Part shown: in pieces, positions 1-7,372 of the stretch
Layout of the letters: every line of letters starts with the position of its first letter
How positions within the stretch are numbered: position 1 is the first letter of the stretch
DNA from: an uncultured Bacteroidales bacterium
GTDB taxonomy: Bacteria; Bacteroidota; Bacteroidia; Bacteroidales; WCHB1-69
Assembly (NCBI GenBank): GCA_937892025.1
Contig: CALAVA010000192.1
Span: 1-10,094, forward strand
Reading direction: 5' to 3'
Length of the DNA: 10,094 bases
The notes under the pieces: model-generated
The model's input: only the letters and a program-made list of their open reading frames with translations
Told to the model about the DNA's origin: nothing
Database searches by the model: none
Translations under genes and position numbers: made by a program

Positions 1-71
1 CAGTGATTAGCAACGAAAAAGAACTTGAAGAGGCTTGTGGTATTTTACAACAAGTTTTAGAAAAAATATAA
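1..71 (+). CDS. C-terminal end of an unidentified protein (partial)
   Basis: The reading frame starting at base 3 is open from the window edge and ends with TAA at 69-71, giving about 22 residues (VISNEKELEEACGILQQVLE, then K and I). The segment looks like a terminal amphipathic helix rich in Glu and Leu. Similar endings occur in PLP-dependent class III aminotransferases, but 22 residues are too few to name a family. It is read in the same direction as aspS, with a 35-base gap and no -7 box visible between them, so the two may be co-transcribed. Confidence 0.55.
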   Translation, partial: VISNEKELEEACGILQQVLEKI

Positions 72-106
72 AATTTATTATATCACTATAAATTATATTA
101 TTAAAA

Positions 107-1861
107 ATGTATAGGACACATACTTGTGGAGAATTAAATATTAAGGATGTAAATCAAGAAGTTACCTTATGCGGTTGGGTGCAACGCTCAAGAGACCTTG
201 GGGGAATGACATTTATTGATTTAAGAGACAGATATGGCATTACCCAATTGGCTTTTAATATGGAAACAAATGCGGAATTATGTTTACAAGCCAGAAAATT
301 GGGAAGAGAATTTGTCATTCAGGTTGTAGGGAAAGTTGTAGAAAGATATAGCAAAAACAAAAATTTGCCAACAGGAGATATTGAAATTGAGGTAAAAGAA
401 ATTCATTTGCTCAACGAGGCCAAAACACCACCGTTTACCATTGAAGATAATAGCGACGGTGGCGATGATTTAAGAATGGCTTTCCGTTATTTGGACATTC
501 GGAGAAAACCCGTACAACAAAATCTTATCTTTAGACATCATTTGGCAATGGAAATCAGAAATTATTTGAATCAATTGGGATTTATAGAAATAGAAACTCC
601 CTTTTTGATGAAATCCACTCCAGAGGGAGCCAGAGATTTTGTAGTGCCTTCACGTATGAATCCGGGAGAATTTTATGCACTCCCCCAATCGCCACAACAA
701 TTCAAGCAATTGCTGATGGTGGCCGGAATGGACAAATATTTCCAAATTGTCCGTTGTTTTAGAGATGAAGACCTGCGTGCAGACAGACAACCTGAATTTA
801 CACAAGTGGATTGTGAACTTTCTTTTGTCGGTCAAGAAGATATTATGCAGACTTTTGAAGGATTGTTCAAATACCTTTTCAAAAAATTAAAAAACATCAG
901 TTTTGATAATTTCCCACGTATTACCTATGCTGACGCTATGAGATTGTATGGTTGCGATAAGCCAGATATGCGTTTTGATATGCAATTTGTAGAATTGAAT
1001 GACGTTTTACAACATCGTGATTTCAAGGTGTTTAACGAGGCAGAATTGGTAGTCGGGATTTGTGCTAAAGGTTGTGGTGGCTACACTCGCAAGCAATTGG
1101 ACGAATTAACAGAATTTGTAAAACGACCTCAAGTAGGAGCAGCAGGTTTGGTATATATTCTGTGCCACCAAGACGGAACATTCAAATCTTCTGTGGACAA
1201 ATTCTACTCCCAAGAAGATTTGAAAAAAGTAGCCGAAAAATGCCATGCCCAAAATGGTGATTTAATTTTGATTTTGAGTGGAAAGACAGAAAAAACACAA
1301 AAAGCCTTATGTGAATTGCGTTTGGAAATGGGCAATAGATTGGGATTGAGAAAACCCGATGAGTTTAAGCCTTTGTGGGTAATAGATTTCCCTTTATTAG
1401 AATGGGACGAAGAAACACAACGTTTCTATGCCAAACATCATCCATTTACCTCCCCCAAAACAGAAGATATTGCTAAATTGGAAAATGCACCTGCTGAGGT
1501 AAGAGCCAATGCTTACGACTTGGTGATAAATGGCACAGAAGTTGGTGGTGGATCCATTCGTATCTTTCAAAAAGAATTGCAGCAAAAAATGTTTAAAGTA
1601 TTAGGCTTTACACCTGAAAATGCCCAAAAACAATTTGGATTCTTAATGAACGCTTTTGAATATGGTGCACCTCCTCATGGTGGTATCGCTTTCGGATTTG
1701 ATAGAATGTGTGCCATTTTCAATGGCTCTGATTCCATTCGTGATTTTATTGCTTTTCCTAAAAATAATTCAGGAAGAGATACCATGAGCAATGCTCCTTC
1801 CGCTATAAGTGAAGAACAACTCAACGAACTTTGTATTGCTTTAAAAACAGAAAAGCAATAA
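107..1861 (+). CDS. aspS: aspartyl-tRNA synthetase (bacterial type)
   Basis: Cytoplasmic class IIb aminoacyl-tRNA synthetase that charges tRNA-Asp with aspartate using ATP. The 584 residues match the usual length of the bacterial enzyme. In order: an N-terminal OB-fold anticodon-binding domain (about 1-105, with WVQRSRDLGGMTFIDLRDR); the catalytic core with the ATPEG-type segment STPEGARDF near 170; the aspartate/ATP-binding stretch QSPQQFKQLLMVAG near 194-207; motif 2 (FRDEDLRADRQPEFTQ, 218-233); the bacterial GAD-type insertion around 280-410; and motif 3 (GIAFGFDRM, 526-534, with Arg533). The loop residue that is usually His in non-discriminating bacterial AspRS is Leu31 here, which suggests a tRNA-Asp-specific enzyme; this rests on family knowledge. 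The start at 107 gives the standard N-terminus, and upstream sequence is A/T-rich without a Shine-Dalgarno motif. No defect is seen. Confidence 0.97.
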   Translation: MYRTHTCGELNIKDVNQEVTLCGWVQRSRDLGGMTFIDLRDRYGITQLAFNMETNAELCLQARKLGREFVIQVVGKVVERYSKNKNLPTGDIEIEVKEIHLLNEAKTPPFTIEDNSDGGDDLRMAFRYLDIRRKPVQQNLIFRHHLAMEIRNYLNQLGFIEIETPFLMKSTPEGARDFVVPSRMNPGEFYALPQSPQQFKQLLMVAGMDKYFQIVRCFRDEDLRADRQPEFTQVDCELSFVGQEDIMQTFEGLFKYLFKKLKNISFDNFPRITYADAMRLYGCDKPDMRFDMQFVELNDVLQHRDFKVFNEAELVVGICAKGCGGYTRKQLDELTEFVKRPQVGAAGLVYILCHQDGTFKSSVDKFYSQEDLKKVAEKCHAQNGDLILILSGKTEKTQKALCELRLEMGNRLGLRKPDEFKPLWVIDFPLLEWDEETQRFYAKHHPFTSPKTEDIAKLENAPAEVRANAYDLVINGTEVGGGSIRIFQKELQQKMFKVLGFTPENAQKQFGFLMNAFEYGAPPHGGIAFGFDRMCAIFNGSDSIRDFIAFPKNNSGRDTMSNAPSAISEEQLNELCIALKTEKQ

Positions 1862-1891
1862 AGAATTGGGAAAATAGCCTCATATTGTATT

Positions 1892-1928
1892 ACGTATAGT
1901 TGTGGCACTTTGTGCTACAACTATACGT
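1892..1928. terminator. hairpin between convergent aspS and MFS genes, probable bidirectional terminator
   Basis: Bases 1892-1908 pair with 1912-1928: 17 base pairs, all Watson-Crick except one G-T pair (1904/1916), around a TTT loop. It begins 31 bases after the aspS stop and lies about 60 bases beyond the stop of the opposite-strand MFS gene, where a shared terminator is expected. Neither side has a clear T-tract (CTTTTAAGG follows further on), so intrinsic termination would depend on the strength of the stem. Confidence 0.6.
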
Positions 1929-1990
1929 TGCAATCGTACAACTTTTAAGGCTTGGTCAAATTTATGAAAAAAATGTTTTTTGCAGATATA

Positions 1991-3604
1991 TTATGATTTT
2001 GCCTTCATTCGTCCAAGCATCTTAATGCCATACACAGACCAATAAGGAACTTTCTCAATCCCCGTCCGAATACGAGGAATATCTAATAGAAGAAAAGTAA
2101 TTGTCATTAAGGCAGATAGCCATACTATTTGTCCAAAAATTTGTTTGAGCGTAACACTCATCATAGAATGCAAGTAATAATTATTCATAAACTCAGCCAT
2201 ATCAAACTGTGCCATATCTACATTCGTTAGCGTGAGAAACGAACCATAACGTGCCATATTGTCTGCCATAAAATGTTGGAAAAGAGAAGTATAAAGCCCA
2301 TATCCTGAGGCACCAGCAAGGTACATGTGAATAATATTGAAAATGAATAATGCCATAAAAAAATGCTCCAAATCATGCACAGATTCATGCAAACTCCACA
2401 TAAGCGAAGCAGCAAGAATAGCATAGGCACAGCCACGAAAAGCAATGGCTCCACGATACCCCTCAATAGGGACATTTACATCCATGTAAAAATACATCCA
2501 CAGCGAATATACAAAAATGCACCCAAAGCCTATGGCAAATAATTTCCACACTTTCCAACGTTTGTGTCCAAGCCAATAGCGTGTAATGAGAACACCTACA
2601 TAAACACCCAATAGTGCCCACAAACAAAGACTTGTTTTTGTATGTTCTTCAAGCCCACGCACTTCCGTCCAATAAATTTCTTCAAGTGTATGTTCGGCAC
2701 CAAGTAGTATTTCTGCAATAATAGTAACAAACAGAATAGCAAAAACATTCTTATATTTAAAAACATCAAGTGAAATATAAGGTTTTTCTACTGTTTTTAA
2801 CCGATAAAGAATGAAGGCTAATAAAATAGCACCAAGTGCCACTATCCACCTCAATTGTGAAGAATGAAACCACATAAGATAATCGCCATATACAAGAAAA
2901 TAACTGACCATAAGCATTAACAAACTAATAAGCAAGCCTGTTGAAATATCGATACCTCGTAGTGGCATTCTTTGTGGCATCGGACACCACGGCTTACATA
3001 AGGCAAGTTGGATAAATACAACAAAACACATAGTGCCAATGGTAAAAACGTGCATCATTTGCCATGTAAAATGGAAAGCGATGACTGCAGCAAGCCATGA
3101 ACTTCCTATAATAGCAGTTAATAATACAATATGTAACATTGGGAAAAACACTCCAAAATCTCGTGGTGGAGTTATCCAGAGTTGTATATTAGACATACAC
3201 TCAAAAGTGCCTTGTATTTTTGCTATACCAGAAAGAAAACAAATAGGGAGCAATATTGCCATATTGGTTGTGTGCATGACAATAAAATTACAAAGAGCAA
3301 TAGTAATAGCAGCACCGATGAGTAATTGTTGATTTGTAAAACGAAATTTCATACGAAACAACATCGGGAACCATATTGCCATGCCTGCAAGACTAGTATA
3401 GAGCAACATCAGCAAGTCTTCAATTTGCAACCCTGTCGTACCACGAACAGCCTCAAGTGCACCAAGATAAACTCCGCCAGAAAATTGAATGCAAAATACC
3501 ATAACAACATAAATCCATGGTTGCAAACCTCGTGGAACAAAAGCCCTAAACATAGGCATAACAAAGGGCATTTTCTTTTGATTGGAGAGGGGAGTGTTTG
3601 CCAT
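1991..3604 (-). CDS. EmrB/QacA-like (DHA2) major facilitator efflux transporter
   Basis: Predicted inner-membrane transporter of 537 residues and many hydrophobic segments, close to the length of 14-helix DHA2 drug:H+ antiporters such as EmrB. The first helix begins near residue 30 (WIYVVMVFCIQFSGGVYLGA) and strongly hydrophobic stretches follow to about residue 515. A polar, Met-rich loop (about 440-490, including NVDMAQFDMAEFMNN) lies before the last helix, where EmrB-type proteins have a large periplasmic loop. The protein is divergent, and I see no textbook MFS motif A, so assignment rests on length, topology and linkage. It starts 7 bases after the stop of the EmrA-like adaptor gene, so both are surely one operon. 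Together they would export a toxic compound, bile acid or fatty acid through an outer-membrane TolC partner not encoded in this window. The substrate cannot be inferred. Confidence 0.8.
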   Translation of the reverse strand: MANTPLSNQKKMPFVMPMFRAFVPRGLQPWIYVVMVFCIQFSGGVYLGALEAVRGTTGLQIEDLLMLLYTSLAGMAIWFPMLFRMKFRFTNQQLLIGAAITIALCNFIVMHTTNMAILLPICFLSGIAKIQGTFECMSNIQLWITPPRDFGVFFPMLHIVLLTAIIGSSWLAAVIAFHFTWQMMHVFTIGTMCFVVFIQLALCKPWCPMPQRMPLRGIDISTGLLISLLMLMVSYFLVYGDYLMWFHSSQLRWIVALGAILLAFILYRLKTVEKPYISLDVFKYKNVFAILFVTIIAEILLGAEHTLEEIYWTEVRGLEEHTKTSLCLWALLGVYVGVLITRYWLGHKRWKVWKLFAIGFGCIFVYSLWMYFYMDVNVPIEGYRGAIAFRGCAYAILAASLMWSLHESVHDLEHFFMALFIFNIIHMYLAGASGYGLYTSLFQHFMADNMARYGSFLTLTNVDMAQFDMAEFMNNYYLHSMMSVTLKQIFGQIVWLSALMTITFLLLDIPRIRTGIEKVPYWSVYGIKMLGRMKAKS

Positions 3605-3611
3605 TTGTTAC

Positions 3612-4646
3612 TTAATATCTAACCTCACATTCTACACTATAACCTGCTTTAAGGCGAGCGAGGTCTTTTGGGCTATTTTCGTCCAAAGCAATACGGACAG
3701 TAAGACGTTGTTCCACTTTGACAAAATTACCCGTAGCATTGTCTATCGGCAACAACGAAAACACACTCCCTGTGGCATCAGATAGACTTTTAACACGACC
3801 TTTGTATTTAATACCGGGGACAGCATCTACAGAAATATTAACTTCTGCATTGTTTTTGATATGAGATAATTGACTTTCACGATAGTTGGCTTCAACCCAT
3901 ATTTGTTTTTCGTCCACTATATTGACAAGTGTTTGTCCCGGACTAACCAATTCGCCTACATTGATATCACGTGCACCTACAACTCCAGAATGTGTGGCAA
4001 TGATGTAGCAATAAGAAAGGTTCAATTCTGCTAGTTCTACGGTAGCACGTGCTAATTGCACGGCAACTTGAGTAGCAGAGTGATTGTGTCCTTGTTCATC
4101 TGCCATATTTTGTTGCATATCAATAGTATGACAGATTTGCTCATATCGGGCTTGTGCAGCAAGATAAGCCGTATGTGTCTGTTCATAAAGTTGTTGTGAA
4201 ACAGAACCCGTACGTGATAGTTGTTCATAACGATAGTCTTCTCGAGCAAGATTTTCCATATTTGCTTTCGCTTCTAATTTGGCGGCTTCTGTAACACTGA
4301 TATTGCTATTGGCAGTACGAACCGATGAACCCGCTTGTTTGCTTTGTTGTTCTGCACGAGCAAGGTCATATCGGGCTTGTGCTAAACGTAGTTTAAACTC
4401 GCTATCTTCAATAATGACAAGCGTATCACCTGCATTGACATGCTGATAGGATTCAAAACGGATCTCCTTTATAAAACCTTGAATACGCGTGTTTTGCATC
4501 GCAACATATTGACACACACGAGCATTGTCAGTGTACTCAACATGACCAAAATGAGTAAATTGTAACACTACATAGATAATGCCAGATAGAAGAAGCAACA
4601 CGATTATCGTGTTATATAGATATGTTAAAATACGAGATTTTTGCAT
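3612..4646 (-). CDS. EmrA/HlyD-family membrane fusion protein of an efflux pump
   Basis: Periplasmic adaptor of 344 residues that would link the MFS pump to an outer-membrane channel. One N-terminal membrane anchor spans about residues 12-30 (IIVLLLLSGIIYVVLQF). It is followed by the EmrA-like segment EYTDNARV, a first half of the lipoyl-like domain (about 45-82, with GFIKEI and VNAGDTLVIIED), a long alpha-helical hairpin rich in Ala, Gln and Glu (about 85-210), the second lipoyl half (ATHSGVVGARDINVGELVSP, about 217-236), and a beta-barrel region. The stretch ATGSVFSLLPIDNATGNFVK (291-310) is a hallmark of EmrA-type adaptors. The start at 4646 gives a short cytoplasmic tail before the anchor. 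First gene of the operon with the MFS transporter; its leader is structured. Confidence 0.93.
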   Translation of the reverse strand: MQKSRILTYLYNTIIVLLLLSGIIYVVLQFTHFGHVEYTDNARVCQYVAMQNTRIQGFIKEIRFESYQHVNAGDTLVIIEDSEFKLRLAQARYDLARAEQQSKQAGSSVRTANSNISVTEAAKLEAKANMENLAREDYRYEQLSRTGSVSQQLYEQTHTAYLAAQARYEQICHTIDMQQNMADEQGHNHSATQVAVQLARATVELAELNLSYCYIIATHSGVVGARDINVGELVSPGQTLVNIVDEKQIWVEANYRESQLSHIKNNAEVNISVDAVPGIKYKGRVKSLSDATGSVFSLLPIDNATGNFVKVEQRLTVRIALDENSPKDLARLKAGYSVECEVRY

Positions 4647-4649
4647 ATT

Positions 4650-4697
4650 GTAACCCTATTAAATTGTTAATACTCAAATGGAATATTATAGGGCTAC
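4650..4697 (-). promoter_or_regulatory. start-proximal hairpin in the efflux-operon leader
   Basis: On the minus-strand transcript GTAGCCCTAT (4697-4688) can pair with ATAGGGUUAC (4659-4650): ten pairs including one G-U, with a 28-base loop. The 3' arm ends three bases before the ATG of the membrane fusion gene, so folding would hide the ribosome landing zone. The role is inferred; only the complementarity is directly seen. Confidence 0.45.
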
Positions 4698-4701
4698 CCC
4701 C

Positions 4702-4717
4702 AGCCTTTACCAAGGCT
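4702..4717 (-). promoter_or_regulatory. upstream leader hairpin AGCCTT-GGTA-AAGGCT
   Basis: A perfect 6-bp stem with a four-base GGTA loop as read on the minus strand, just upstream of the start-proximal hairpin. The GGCT of its 3' arm could alternatively pair with the following AGCC (4696-4693), across GGGGGT. The two foldings exclude each other, the arrangement expected of an attenuator or switch. A decayed copy of an interspersed palindromic repeat is another possibility. Confidence 0.35.
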
Positions 4718-4758
4718 ACGTTTTCAGCAACTCTAAAAAGTGCCTAAAAAAACGGTTG

Positions 4759-4766
4759 CAAAAGTA
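4759..4766 (-). promoter_or_regulatory. -7 promoter box of the efflux operon
   Basis: The minus strand reads TACTTTTG followed by C, an exact match to the Bacteroidota -7 consensus TAnnTTTG. Transcription would begin near 4753, giving a leader of about 105 bases before the start codon at 4646. No clear TTTG -33 element is found at the expected distance; that area is a run of A and T. Confidence 0.55.
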
Positions 4767-4796
4767 TAAAAAAAAATCATATTTTTTTAGAAAAGC

Positions 4797-4823
4797 AGAC
4801 AGATTTTTTTATAAAATCTGTCT
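4797..4823 (-). terminator. intrinsic terminator of the flippase-rfaE2 operon
   Basis: A perfect 11-bp inverted repeat (AGACAGATTTT / AAAATCTGTCT) encloses a 5-base loop. Read on the minus strand it is followed by GC, then TTTTC and, further on, a ten-T run. On the plus strand no T-run follows, so it acts on minus-strand transcripts, about 100 bases after the rfaE2 stop and just before the efflux-operon promoter. Confidence 0.7.
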
Positions 4824-4922
4824 TATAAATAGATTATATGTTTGATTTATAGGTGTTTTTATGGATTAGTGAAACTAAAATATAGAAATTGATTCTGACC
4901 AAGATTTTTTGATACCTGATAA

Positions 4923-5420
4923 TTAATCTTTTATTTGTCTTATTTTTTCAATAATGGCAGAAGTGGAACAATTTGGCACTAAATCTATGGTTTTCACCAT
5001 TCCTCCTTTAGCGGTAACAATGTCATACCCAACAATATTTTCTATTTGATAATCAGCACCTTTTATCAACACATCGGGTTGAATATCTTTTATGAGTTGA
5101 TAGGGTGTATCTTCCTCAAAAAACACTACGGCATCAACAAAACAAAGTGAGGCTAACAATATCGCCCGCGATTCTTGATTAATGATAGGTCGGTTTTCCC
5201 CTTTTATTCTTTTTATAGAACTATCTGTATTTAAGCCAATTATCAACTTATCTCCAAAACTTGCCGCTTGAGAAAGATAATCAATATGTCCGCGATGCAA
5301 AATATCAAAACAACCGTTGGTAAAGACAAGTATTTGTTGTTCATTTTTCCATCTTTCCAACAAAGCATTGTTTTTTGCTGTTGAAAATATCTTATCTGAT
5401 ATAATTTTTTTGTAATTCAT
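4923..5420 (-). CDS. rfaE2: RfaE2-type D-glycero-beta-D-manno-heptose 1-phosphate adenylyltransferase
   Basis: Cytoplasmic nucleotidyltransferase that activates heptose-1-phosphate with ATP to ADP-heptose, a precursor of lipopolysaccharide core and other heptose-containing glycans. The 165 residues correspond to the C-terminal domain of bifunctional HldE, encoded here as a separate protein as in many bacteria. Visible motifs: FTNGCFDILHRGHIDYL (33-49) with the HxGH signature His42-Arg-Gly-His45, RIKGENRPI (71-79), FEEDTPYQLI (101-110), DVLIKGADY (116-124) and the terminal CSTSAIIEKI (151-160) matching the CSTT-II segment of the family. The ATG at 5420 is preferred over the in-frame GTG one codon upstream at 5423, because it is a standard start. 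The gene begins four bases after the stop of the flippase-like gene. Related cytidylyltransferases (TagD type) share the fold, but KGADY and CST-II favour RfaE2. Confidence 0.9.
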   Translation of the reverse strand: MNYKKIISDKIFSTAKNNALLERWKNEQQILVFTNGCFDILHRGHIDYLSQAASFGDKLIIGLNTDSSIKRIKGENRPIINQESRAILLASLCFVDAVVFFEEDTPYQLIKDIQPDVLIKGADYQIENIVGYDIVTAKGGMVKTIDLVPNCSTSAIIEKIRQIKD

Positions 5421-5424
5421 CACA

Positions 5425-6438
5425 TTATGATTTTCTTTTCTTTAAAGAAACTATAACTAAGGATAAAAGTCCTAATATCAGATACATTGCATTTTCTGTT
5501 GTCCATATTACCCATCCTATAGCCAAGCCGTATTCTGGTGTTAGTCCATACAAAGCCAACACAAGAGAAACCAACAAAGGATAAGCCCCCAAACCACCTT
5601 GAGCAACGATAAACCCAAAAGTGCCTATCACAACACAAGTCAATGAGGCTAACAAAGCTTGAGTTCCCAATGCTGAAAATTCGGGGAAAGCAAAACTACA
5701 AATATAAAACATCAAATAATAGCAAACCCAAATCCCTATGGAATGTAAGGCAAAGGCTATCGGATTTTGAACGTTTTTGACAGAAATCAAACCTTCCCAA
5801 AATCCCCAAATGACAGATTTTATTTTTTTGACAAGAGGAATATCTTTGATTTTGTTTCTCAACAAATAAATAATAACAAGTAAAGCAAGGGCAATGGCTA
5901 TAACGATATATTTTCCCTTACCTTTGAAAAAATCCATCATTCTTTCCCAAGAATTGCTTTCTGTAAAAATGGCAGATAGTTTGTCATACTCCAAAAACAA
6001 GGCTATGATGAACATAATTCCGCAAATCAGCACATCGATAATTCTTTCTGCCACTACCGTTCCCAATGATTTTTGAAATGGCACTTTTTCATGTGTTTGC
6101 AAAATTGTACATCGCAACACTTCTCCCAAGCGAGGAAAAGCCAAATTGCCCAAATAGCATATCATAATGGCATGGTAAGAATTCATCTTTGACACTTGAT
6201 ACCCTAAGGGATTTAACATTAAAATGGAACGAAAAGCCCGAAACCAAACCGAAAGAACACCAATAAGCATGCAAAACAATAAAAATATCCATCTTTGGTC
6301 ATAAAAAACATTAGAGATATTTGTCCATATCATAGAACGTTGGCTGCTATCAAGGTCTTTAACCGACAACCACACAAAAAACAATCCTAATGCTAAAAAA
6401 AGAATAAACTTGAATATATCTTTGATGTACTTTTTCAT
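5425..6438 (-). CDS. LPG-synthase-TM (UPF0104/AglD-like) flippase-like membrane protein
   Basis: Integral membrane protein of 337 residues with about eight hydrophobic segments, beginning with FKFILFLALGLFFVWLSV (residues 9-26). The family signature is clear: GNLAFPRLGEVLRCTIL followed by SLGTVVAERIIDVLICG, including the conserved Pro-Arg-x-Gly-Glu and Glu-Arg-x-x-Asp. A second typical segment, FIVAQGGLGAYP, lies near the C-terminus. It corresponds to the membrane half of MprF without the aminoacyl-transferase domain, so it does not make lysyl-phosphatidylglycerol; members are thought to move lipids or lipid-linked sugars, but the substrate is unknown. The frame is open to an ATG at 6471, yet the -7 promoter box (6468-6461) lies inside that extension. 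The ATG at 6438 (MKKYIKDIFKF) is therefore preferred; 6450 is possible. It is followed after four bases by rfaE2, suggesting work on heptose-containing glycolipids or only shared transcription. Confidence 0.88.
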   Translation of the reverse strand: MKKYIKDIFKFILFLALGLFFVWLSVKDLDSSQRSMIWTNISNVFYDQRWIFLLFCMLIGVLSVWFRAFRSILMLNPLGYQVSKMNSYHAIMICYLGNLAFPRLGEVLRCTILQTHEKVPFQKSLGTVVAERIIDVLICGIMFIIALFLEYDKLSAIFTESNSWERMMDFFKGKGKYIVIAIALALLVIIYLLRNKIKDIPLVKKIKSVIWGFWEGLISVKNVQNPIAFALHSIGIWVCYYLMFYICSFAFPEFSALGTQALLASLTCVVIGTFGFIVAQGGLGAYPLLVSLVLALYGLTPEYGLAIGWVIWTTENAMYLILGLLSLVIVSLKKRKS

Positions 6439-6460
6439 TGTTTCAGCCATTCTGAATTTG

Positions 6461-6468
6461 CAAAGGTA
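6461..6468 (-). promoter_or_regulatory. -7 promoter box of the flippase-rfaE2 operon
   Basis: The minus strand reads TACCTTTG followed by C, an exact and typical Bacteroidota -7 element. Transcription would start near 6456, leaving about 18 bases to the ATG at 6438. It decides the start codon, because the upstream ATG at 6471 would not be in the message from this promoter. No good TTTG -33 element is visible. Confidence 0.65.
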
Positions 6469-6582
6469 CAAAAAATAATTAGGTAACTATAAAATTAGAC
6501 CTTCTTGCAAAAGATTTTTTGCTGTTGCTCACCAAACAAAAAGCGAAGAATGGATAGAACTATAGAAAATTTGCTCTCATAT

Positions 6583-7155
6583 TTAAATAAATATGACCTC
6601 ATCGAAGTTTGCAAATACCTTTTCAAGAAAAAGGGTCATTGTATGGGACAATTCAACCACCCTTTCTTTCCAAACATTAAGAGTAACATCAAGATTATCA
6701 GAAACAATTTTGAAAGATATGTAAGGGATTCCATAGATATCAGCAATAGAAAACAAGGCTGATGATTCCATATCAAAACATTGAGATTGTTTTTTCATCG
6801 TGTTAAGGTGTTCTTGTGTATAGACTTCAGGAGAAACGAAACTATCAGATGAAAATAAAATTGCATGTGGCACTTCCATTTCTTTAGGAAGTGAAAAATG
6901 GGCAGGTAACATTCTAAACGAGTTAAAAACAGAACCAGAGGAAATGATTTCATCTATACTGAGGATTGTCCCGACCGGAAAAACATGAGAGCCTACCGTT
7001 CCGATATTGACGATAGTAAAATTTTCATCTTTGTGCTGATTGATGAAATCAAGGATGCTACGAGTGGCATTTTCACGACCAATGCCCGTAAAATGAAACC
7101 GAGATTGCCACGCTCCAACCTCTTCAGAAACTGCGGAAAAAAGTGCTATTTTCAT
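6583..7155 (-). CDS. MTA/SAH nucleosidase-like enzyme (PNP/UDP phosphorylase superfamily)
   Basis: Predicted cytoplasmic N-ribosyl hydrolase of the nucleoside phosphorylase superfamily, likely cleaving 5'-methylthioadenosine or S-adenosylhomocysteine. The N-terminus MKIALFSAVSEEVGAW aligns without gaps to the MKIGIIGAMEEEV start of E. coli MTAN and keeps Glu12. FTGIGRENA (22-30) is the GIGK-NA turn, and IVNIGTVGSHVFPVG (48-62) is the core G-T-G region. CFDMESSALFSIADIYGIP (126-144) has the DMES motif with Glu130, and KIVSDNLD (149-156) has the catalytic SDN Asp153. All three active-site acids are therefore present. At 190 residues it is shorter than typical MTAN (about 230), but compact members are seen in Bacteroidota. 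Futalosine or another nucleoside is an alternative substrate. It is transcribed alone, divergently from the transporter-cysD operon. Confidence 0.8.
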   Translation of the reverse strand: MKIALFSAVSEEVGAWQSRFHFTGIGRENATRSILDFINQHKDENFTIVNIGTVGSHVFPVGTILSIDEIISSGSVFNSFRMLPAHFSLPKEMEVPHAILFSSDSFVSPEVYTQEHLNTMKKQSQCFDMESSALFSIADIYGIPYISFKIVSDNLDVTLNVWKERVVELSHTMTLFLEKVFANFDEVIFI

Positions 7156-7187
7156 TTTGATATTGTTATTGTTATGTTATTTTTCTG

Positions 7188-7195
7188 CAAAAATA
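7188..7195 (-). promoter_or_regulatory. -7 promoter box of the nucleosidase gene
   Basis: The minus strand reads TATTTTTG followed by C, an exact TAnnTTTG match 32 bases upstream of the start codon at 7155, implying a leader of about 25 bases. The nearest TTTG upstream (7225-7222 on the minus strand) is 26 bases away, too far for the usual 19-21 base spacing. Confidence 0.5.
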
Positions 7196-7306
7196 GAAAA
7201 AATCTGAATATACATTCCACACAAACTTATGAAAATTTATCGGATAGAAGTTTTTAAAGAGAAAACTCCCTCTTTTTCAATTTTATACCTTTACACTTAA
7301 TTCCTT

Positions 7307-7335
7307 CAAAACCATGAGTCAAACTCATGGTTTTG
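7307..7335. repeat. perfect 12-bp inverted repeat in the divergent intergenic region
   Basis: CAAAACCATGAG and CTCATGGTTTTG are exact reverse complements separated by TCAAA. It is as strong as a terminator stem, but no gene on either strand ends next to it and no T-run follows. Operator, leader element or end of a small RNA are the options. Confidence 0.7.
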
Positions 7336-7372
7336 TGATGTATTTTCATAAAAAAATAATTGTTTTATAAAT

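Noticed and set aside
5421..5423. GTG at 5423 as the rfaE2 start
   Set aside because: An ATG follows immediately in frame at 5420, and the extra residue brings nothing that matches the family.
6507..6522. GCAAAA/TTTTGC stem after the nucleosidase gene as a terminator
   Set aside because: Only six mostly A-T pairs, about 60 bases past the stop, with no T-run following on the minus strand; too weak to list.
6505..7257. Plus-strand frames of 85 and 90 codons opposite the nucleosidase gene
   Set aside because: They lie antisense to a gene with conserved catalytic motifs and have compositions expected of shadow frames.
7256..7275. AAAGAG/CTCTTT stem followed by T's as a plus-strand terminator
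   Set aside because: The stem is short and no plus-strand gene precedes it; it is mentioned only in the description of the intergenic region.
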